18,983 nucleotides of DNA from Prevotellaceae bacterium UBA7028 (GTDB taxonomy: Bacteria > Bacteroidota > Bacteroidia > Bacteroidales > Bacteroidaceae). The translations under genes and the position numbers were made by a program. This document shows, piece by piece, positions 14,422 through 18,983 of this stretch. The notes under the pieces are model-generated. The model was not told the DNA's origin. It made no database searches and was given only the letters and a program-made list of their open reading frames with translations. The stretch is taken from the NCBI GenBank assembly GCA_002494215.1, contig DLBF01000031.1, forward strand, positions 1-18,983. Reading direction: 5' to 3'. The stretch's first letter is position 1; each line of letters begins with the position of its first letter.

Positions 14422-15231
14422 TCAACTTCTCCTAATCATTTCCTCCATAAGGGCTGCCATTTTGGGCTGAGCCTCGTTGGCTGCCTTTTGAACATCCTCG
14501 TGGGTGACCTTGACAATCTTGCCGTTCACGCCCAGGTCGGTGATGATGCTGACGCCAAAGCAGCGAATGCCGCAGTGGTGGGCTACAATAACCTCGGGAA
14601 CGGTACTCATACCTACGGCATCAGCACCCCAGTGGGCAAACATGCGGTATTCTGCAGGTGTCTCGTAGGTGGGACCTTGTGTTGCCAGATATACGCCGTG
14701 CTTAACTTTGATCTTGTTCTCGCTGGCAATGGCATCTGCCAATTCCACCAACTCGGGGTCGTATGTCTCGCCCATGTCAGGAAAGCGGGGGCCTGTTGGA
14801 ATATTGGGTCCGTATAGGGGATTCTCGGGCATGTAGTTGATGTGATCCGTGATAATCATCAGGTCGCCAATGCGGAAACTGGGGTTGGTGCCTCCGGCGG
14901 CATTGCTGACGAACAGCGTTTTGATACCCAGTTCGTACATTACCCTGATGGGGAAGGTTACTTCCTTCATGTTATAACCTTCATAATAATGGAACCGGCC
15001 ATCCATAGCCATGATATCCTTTCCGCCCAGTTTACCGAAGATAAGCTGGCCGCTATGTCCCTCAACGGTCGATACGGGGAAGTTGGGGATGGAACTATAG
15101 GGTATGCATAGGGTTTTCTCTATCTTTTCAGACAGGCGTCCTAAGCCTGTTCCCAGTATAATGGCTGTCTCTGGCTTGTTGGGCATTCTCTCTTTCACCC
15201 AAGCTGCTGTTTCAAGAATTTTTGTGTACAT
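14422..15231 (-). CDS. punA: Purine nucleoside phosphorylase (trimeric PNP/MTAP family)
   Basis: The enzyme splits purine nucleosides with phosphate into free base and ribose-1-phosphate for salvage in the cytoplasm. The 269-residue product has the family's motifs: phosphate-binding GTGLG (27-31) and EGHSG (57-61), YYEGY (82-86), SNAAGG (109-114), GPTYETPAE (186-194) with the base-contacting Glu, and VGMSTVPE (206-213). At the position of the Asn that gives human PNP its 6-oxopurine preference, here in SIITD, the residue is Asp232, as in methylthioadenosine phosphorylases; from memory many Bacteroidetes relatives share this. Inosine/guanosine specificity is therefore not certain. The start overlaps the end of lpxK by 20 bases, implying co-translation. 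The symbol is given for the family and could also be written pnp. Confidence 0.9.
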   Translation of the reverse strand: MYTKILETAAWVKERMPNKPETAIILGTGLGRLSEKIEKTLCIPYSSIPNFPVSTVEGHSGQLIFGKLGGKDIMAMDGRFHYYEGYNMKEVTFPIRVMYELGIKTLFVSNAAGGTNPSFRIGDLMIITDHINYMPENPLYGPNIPTGPRFPDMGETYDPELVELADAIASENKIKVKHGVYLATQGPTYETPAEYRMFAHWGADAVGMSTVPEVIVAHHCGIRCFGVSIITDLGVNGKIVKVTHEDVQKAANEAQPKMAALMEEMIRRS

Positions 15232-16291
15232 AGTTTATGATCTGTTCATTAAGGGTGGTTTCTTTTTCTTTTAGAATCTCAATCTCAATAGGGAACACGT
15301 ACAAATTGTCACGGACAACCTCGTTGAACCCTTGCATGTTCTTTAGTCGGGGCGCGTCCTTTTCGGTTGTGACAACAATCATAGGTTTGGGAATCTTTAA
15401 TGCCGCATTGTTTATCTCTTCTACGTTTTGTGGCGTGAAATAGTGATGGTCGGAGTAGGAGAGCGGGGTAACGTACTGCGCAAACTTTCTCATGTCCTGC
15501 TCCATCTGCTGTGGGTTGCCAATGCCGGTTACCAGTAACACATGCATGCTGTCCTTTCTGATTTGTTCCAATGGCATTTCGCCTTTGGTGAACAGCTTCT
15601 TCAGGTTTCCGTACTTGAAGGTGCTGAAGAACAGGCTCTGGTAAGGCTTCAGATGCAAGGACTGCTGCACCACGCGGTAGCCTATGGGCGTCAGGTTGCG
15701 GGGACATTTGGTTACAATCACCATGTTGGCCCTTATCTTGTTGGATACACGCTCTCTGAGTCGCCCTGCTGGCAACAGACGGTCCTCTGTTATCATACGA
15801 TGATAGTCTATCAGCAGGATGTTTATTCCAGGGGTGACATAACGGTGCTGATAGGCGTCATCCAGAAGGATAACCTGCACATCGCGTGTCTTCTGGTCGG
15901 TCATCAGCCTTTCTATGCCATGTCTGCGGTTGGTGTCAACGGCGACATACGCCTGGGGGAATTTCTCTTTTATCTGCCAGGGCTCGTCGCCAATCATTTC
16001 CATTGGCGTGTCAGGTTGGGCTAACACATATCCACGGCTACGTCTTTTGTATCCGCGACTCAGTACGGCAACTCTATATCTCTCCGACAGAAGGCGGATC
16101 AGGTACTCGATGTGAGGCGTCTTGCCCGTTCCGCCGGCCGTGATATTACCCACACTGATGATAGGGATGCTATAGCTTTTAGACGAAAGGATGCCTGTAT
16201 TAAAGAGCATGTTACGGAAGTCCGAGCCCACTCCGTAGAGCCAGCTCAGCGGCAGTAACCATTCATTTATCTTAATCAAGTTTCCTTCCAT
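15212..16291 (-). CDS. lpxK: Tetraacyldisaccharide 4'-kinase
   Basis: LpxK adds the 4'-phosphate to the lipid A disaccharide precursor at the inner membrane, using ATP. The 359-residue product has the expected plan: an N-terminal membrane-associating helix (INEWLLPLSWLYGVGSDFRNML), Walker A in SVGNITAGGTGKTP (47-59), the SRGYKRRSRGY segment (78-88), GDEPWQ (101-106), VDTNRRHGIERL (118-129), and the family's LLDDAYQHR block (142-150). A C-terminal region with SDHHYF and VTTEKDAPRL also matches. It lies between sppA and the phosphorylase, overlapping the latter by 20 bases; this series is common in Bacteroidales although the functions are unrelated. The organism is thereby shown to make lipid A, so it is Gram-negative. 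Confidence 0.96.
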   Translation of the reverse strand: MEGNLIKINEWLLPLSWLYGVGSDFRNMLFNTGILSSKSYSIPIISVGNITAGGTGKTPHIEYLIRLLSERYRVAVLSRGYKRRSRGYVLAQPDTPMEMIGDEPWQIKEKFPQAYVAVDTNRRHGIERLMTDQKTRDVQVILLDDAYQHRYVTPGINILLIDYHRMITEDRLLPAGRLRERVSNKIRANMVIVTKCPRNLTPIGYRVVQQSLHLKPYQSLFFSTFKYGNLKKLFTKGEMPLEQIRKDSMHVLLVTGIGNPQQMEQDMRKFAQYVTPLSYSDHHYFTPQNVEEINNAALKIPKPMIVVTTEKDAPRLKNMQGFNEVVRDNLYVFPIEIEILKEKETTLNEQIINYVHKNS

Positions 16292-16300
16292 CTTAATTCT

Positions 16301-16321
16301 CTAAAGTCTAAAGTTTAATCT
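16301..16321. repeat. Short heptamer array between sppA and lpxK
   Basis: CTAAAGT, CTAAAGT, TTAATCT in the 89-base gap, just upstream of the lpxK start. Same 7-nt period as the other arrays in the window. Confidence 0.55.
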
Positions 16322-16336
16322 CTACTCCCCAAGTTT

Positions 16337-16372
16337 AGCTCCCTCTCTCTCGGAGAGGGCGGGGGGAGAGGC
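16337..16372 (+). repeat. GC-rich hairpin element between sppA and lpxK
   Basis: On the plus strand: AGCT, then CCCTCTC (16341-16347) pairing with GAGAGGG (16353-16359), a G-run, and GAGAGGCT before a short T-run. It aligns with the minus-strand element at 1301-1350. It points against the direction of sppA-lpxK transcription, where it lacks a U-tract, so it is unlikely to separate the two genes. Confidence 0.6.
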
Positions 16373-16380
16373 TTTTCAAT

Positions 16381-18150
16381 TTATCGAATGTTCGGTTCAA
16401 AGGGAATACGTGCCTGAATGGGGTTCTGGTTCTTGATGTTGAGTATCAGGCTGAAGCTGCTGTAGTAATCGCCCAGCAAAGCACGCATATGGCTCTCCAT
16501 ATAGTCGTTGCTGTTCTTGTTCAGCAGACCTACGTACCAAGGCTCAACATCGGGGTACTTGGCTGTGGTGTACTTCTCGACCTTGGCAATCTTTGCTGCA
16601 GCCTTTATGGCGTCGTCCAGGTTGCCCAGTTTGTCAACCAAACCCAACTTCAGAGCCTGCTCGCCAGTCCATACACGACCCTCTGCAATAGCCTTAACGC
16701 TATCCTGAGCCATACCTCTTCCGCCTGCTACTCTGCCGGTGAAGAGCTCGTAGCCCTTATTGACATAAGCCTGCATCAGGTTGCATTCAGTCTCGTTGAA
16801 GGGACGTCCTGTGCTACCGAGGTCGCTCAGAGCGTTGGTCTTTACTACGTCGAAGGTGAGTCCGAGTTTCTTTGTCAGCAGTTCGCTGGCATCTGGAATC
16901 ATTCCGAAGATGCCAATGCTGCCCGTCAGCGTTGTTGGCTCGGCAAAAATCTTGTTGGCACCGCAGCTGATGTAGTAGCCGCCGCTGGCAGCCATACCGC
17001 CCATGCTGATTACTACGGGCTTCTTGGCCTTCAGCAGTTCAATCTCGTGCCAAATCTGTTCGCTGGCATAGGCGGAGCCACCAGGGCTGTTCACGCGGAT
17101 AACTACAGCCTTTACATCGTCGTCGTTGGCCAACTTCTGCAAATCCATGGTCATCTCCTTTGCGGTGATGCAATGATCTTGGTTGAAGCCGTTGGCACGG
17201 TCGTCAACGATCTCGCCGTATGCATAGTAGATGGCAATCTCCTCGTCCACCTTTTCGTTCAGGTTCTCGGCGTTAGCCACATCGCTCAGTGTGGTGAAGG
17301 TCAGTTTGTCATCATCCTCCAGTTTCAGGCGTCTCTTCAGCGCTTCCTTCACTTCGCTTTTGTAGCAGAGTTTGTCAACCAAGCCTCCTTTCACGCTGGC
17401 CTGCGGGTCAGCCAGTATGGTCAGGCTGTCAGCAAGGCTGTTCAGCGCCTCCACCTTTATCTTTCTGCTCTTGGCAACATCCTTCAGCATATTCTCCCAG
17501 ATACTACCCAGGAAACTGGTAACCTGCTCGCGGTTGGCATCGCTCATCTGGTCGCAGATATACGGCTCTACGGCACTCTTATAGGTTCCAACCTTGAAGA
17601 CTTGCATCTTCACACCTACCTTTTCCAACAGGCCCTTATAGAAAATGGGCTGGCTGGACATACCGCTCCAGTCAAGCATGCCGTAAGGGTTCAGGTACAC
17701 CTTGTCGGCTGTAGAACACAGGTAGTAGGCGCCTCTGGAATAGTGGTCGGCATAAGAGACAATCCACTTGCCGCTCTTCTTGAATTCAACAAGTCCCTGG
17801 CGTAGCTCCTGCAGTTCGGCAGGCGTGGCAGCCAAGATACCACCTTCCAGATAGATGCCTTTCACGTTCTTGTTCTTGGCAGCCTTCTTCAGGGCATCCA
17901 ATGCCTCGTCCAATGCTATCTGCTGCACTTCTCCGTCGGTAAGGAATGCCAAGGGGTTGCTGTCCTCCCCTTTTTCTGATATGGAACCTTGTAGCTTTAT
18001 GCGTAAGATAGAGTTTTCTTTAACAGGCTCACTCATATTCTCGCTGGCAATCATGCCGGCCATAGAAACAATGCAGATAATAGTCATGACGATGCTTGTC
18101 AGCACTAAGCCTACTACCGTTGCCAATACATACTTAAAGAAATCCTTCAT
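16381..18150 (-). CDS. sppA: Signal peptide peptidase SppA, long (67K) type
   Basis: SppA is a membrane-bound serine protease that degrades cleaved signal peptides, acting on the outer face of the inner membrane. The 589-residue product has one N-terminal span (about 9-34) and two tandem peptidase halves, as in the E. coli enzyme (618 residues). The N-terminal half supplies the general-base Lys in GTYKSAVEPY (Lys191), and the C-terminal half supplies the nucleophile Ser389 in SMGGMAASGGYY, with VNSPGGSAYASEQ (353-365) and TLTGSIGIFG (407-416) lining the site. All look intact. The start at 18150 gives a short basic lead before the span, and a strong promoter lies 36 bases upstream. It is the first gene of the sppA-lpxK-punA-thiL series. 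Confidence 0.96.
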   Translation of the reverse strand: MKDFFKYVLATVVGLVLTSIVMTIICIVSMAGMIASENMSEPVKENSILRIKLQGSISEKGEDSNPLAFLTDGEVQQIALDEALDALKKAAKNKNVKGIYLEGGILAATPAELQELRQGLVEFKKSGKWIVSYADHYSRGAYYLCSTADKVYLNPYGMLDWSGMSSQPIFYKGLLEKVGVKMQVFKVGTYKSAVEPYICDQMSDANREQVTSFLGSIWENMLKDVAKSRKIKVEALNSLADSLTILADPQASVKGGLVDKLCYKSEVKEALKRRLKLEDDDKLTFTTLSDVANAENLNEKVDEEIAIYYAYGEIVDDRANGFNQDHCITAKEMTMDLQKLANDDDVKAVVIRVNSPGGSAYASEQIWHEIELLKAKKPVVISMGGMAASGGYYISCGANKIFAEPTTLTGSIGIFGMIPDASELLTKKLGLTFDVVKTNALSDLGSTGRPFNETECNLMQAYVNKGYELFTGRVAGGRGMAQDSVKAIAEGRVWTGEQALKLGLVDKLGNLDDAIKAAAKIAKVEKYTTAKYPDVEPWYVGLLNKNSNDYMESHMRALLGDYYSSFSLILNIKNQNPIQARIPFEPNIR

Positions 18151-18185
18151 GTTTTTTCCTGTGTTAATTTAACGTATATTTCCAA

Positions 18186-18217
18186 CAAAAGTAAAGTTTC
18201 TTTGCGGTTGTACCAAA
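18186..18217 (-). promoter_or_regulatory. Bacteroidetes-type promoter for sppA
   Basis: The complement of 18186-18193 reads TACTTTTG (TAnnTTTG), and TTTG (complement of 18214-18217) lies exactly 20 bases upstream. Position and spacing fit the start at 18150. It shows that sppA begins its own transcript, apart from the VapE-like gene. Confidence 0.75.
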
Positions 18218-18401
18218 TTTTTCACGTTTTTTTTACCTTAACCTGCCGGATTCTAACGTCTTTCTGCATCCCTTTTAAGGATTCCACCCACGTTTTCCTA
18301 CTATGGAGGGGCTGTCGACCCGCCCACAATCATTATGGAAAGAAATCCATAAATGTCGCATGGGGGTGTGCCTATTATGCCCTTCCGTGTTACATGTTGC
18401 C
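18218..18401. other. Intergenic gap between VapE-like gene and sppA
   Basis: I see no gene here. Small features only: a TATGGA/TCCATA inverted repeat near 18334-18351 with a 6-base loop and no T-run, and GC-rich patches. It may hold the end of a mobile insert carrying the VapE-like gene, but no direct repeat or attachment site is visible with one boundary only. Confidence 0.4.
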
Positions 18402-18983
18402 TTATTTCTCGATTAGCCAGTATTCCATGTGCTGGGCCTTACGCTTGCTCTTGAAGTTGAACTGAACGTCATTCAGAGTGGAGCCTATTTTCTGGAAGGG
18501 CGTTTCGGGATCGAAGTTGGGGTAGCGACGGGCTAGGAGCTGGCTGATGTCGCCCAGGCTCCACCAGCGGGCCTGCTCATTTTCCTTGGGGCAACGGAAG
18601 CTCTCGCCAATCATCTCCACCAGGTCATTCAGCCGCTGGAAGGGCTCGTTCTCCTTTATCAGTATGGCTATCTCGTTGTCGTTCAGCCAGAAACGTTCCC
18701 CCTTATTAAACAGATGAAGGGCTTGGGCATAGAGCTGCTCGTGACAGATATTGTCCTCGAAGTTGATGTTGCCATTGACTCCGACGCAGACAAAACGGCG
18801 GCTTCCCGTCGGATCCACCAGCGGCTTCATCTGGTTGGTGGTTCCGATGAAGGAGGTATAACGCCTGAACTGTTTGATGGTCTTGCCATAGGGCGGACGG
18901 AACTTGACGTCGCTTGATGACAACAGGTACTTCAGCACAATCTGCTGCGAACCGGTTGTCTTGTCGAACTCATCGATGTTGAT
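18402..18983 (-). CDS. VapE/VirE-like P-loop ATPase, C-terminal part (5' end outside window)
   Basis: The frame is open to the window edge, giving the last 193 residues. A Walker B-like NIDEFDKTTGSQQ segment is followed by a FRPPYGKTIKQFRRYTSFIGTTN block and DPTGSRRFV, the pattern of the virulence-associated protein E ATPase domain (superfamily 3 helicase-like, with primase partners in phage and islands). The end (WWSLGDISQLLARRYPNFD, then IGSTLNDVQF) fits the small C-terminal domain seen on Bacteroides versions, which I recall as DUF3874. An apparent GTG at 18936-18938 lies inside the domain and is not the start. In Bacteroidales such genes often sit next to a small protein, an HU-like protein and an amidase in a mobile or remnant cluster; those would be to the right, outside the window. 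Role here is unknown. Confidence 0.82.
   Translation of the reverse strand: MNIDEFDKTTGSQQIVLKYLLSSSDVKFRPPYGKTIKQFRRYTSFIGTTNQMKPLVDPTGSRRFVCVGVNGNINFEDNICHEQLYAQALHLFNKGERFWLNDNEIAILIKENEPFQRLNDLVEMIGESFRCPKENEQARWWSLGDISQLLARRYPNFDPETPFQKIGSTLNDVQFNFKSKRKAQHMEYWLIEK

Noticed and set aside
304..16372. CRISPR array
   Set aside because: The repeats are 7-8 bases, adjacent without unique spacers, and differ in sequence between sites.
16489..17805. Long plus-strand open frame of 438 codons opposite sppA
   Set aside because: Lies wholly antisense to a well supported gene, shows no recognisable motif, and is rich in residues that arise from the complementary frame of a GC-biased coding sequence.
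18334..18351. TATGGA/TCCATA inverted repeat as an insertion-sequence end
   Set aside because: It is a compact 6-bp hairpin with no transposase or partner end in the window.

Overview
The window looks like a chromosomal stretch from a Bacteroidales genome, most probably Prevotella or a close relative. This rests on protein character only: a sppA-lpxK-purine nucleoside phosphorylase-thiL gene order, BspA-type leucine-rich repeats, type IX-like C-terminal tails, promoters of the TTTG / TAnnTTTG type, and a VapE-like protein. No species can be named from the sequence alone.

Layout, left to right. (1) 1-1056, plus strand: the 3' end of prfB (release factor 2), a 46-residue membrane peptide, and a CYTH/triphosphate tunnel enzyme. 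A strong bidirectional terminator at 1070-1128 ends this block and faces the next one. (2) 1146-8834, minus strand: a likely operon for the cell surface. It encodes a small secreted protein with a sorting-type tail, a large metallophosphoesterase with two lamin-G-like modules, a very large LRR / tyrosine-phosphatase protein, and a 49-residue Met-Lys-Lys-Tyr peptide. A good Bacteroidetes promoter lies at 8880-8910. (3) 8959-9336, minus strand: a VanZ-like membrane protein, divergent from (4) 9435-13080, plus strand: two tandem sodium:neurotransmitter-symporter-family transporters and a membrane-anchored triple helix-hairpin-helix protein, tightly packed. (5) 13092-18150, minus strand: sppA, lpxK, purine nucleoside phosphorylase, thiL and then tRNA-Phe. 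(6) 18402-18983, minus strand: the C-terminal part of a VapE/VirE-like ATPase, cut by the window edge.

Two themes stand out. First, region 2 places two different exported phosphatases side by side (a calcineurin-like metal enzyme and a Cys-dependent tyrosine-phosphatase-type enzyme) with adhesion-type modules. This suggests an uncharacterised surface system acting on phosphorylated substrates. Second, the window is sprinkled with short degenerate tandem repeats with a period of 7 nt, plus two copies of a GC-rich hairpin element. Most lie between genes, but two heptamer arrays sit inside genes, one in the signal-peptide region of the metallophosphoesterase and one in thiL. This suggests that a repeat-generating process tolerates or exploits coding sequence.
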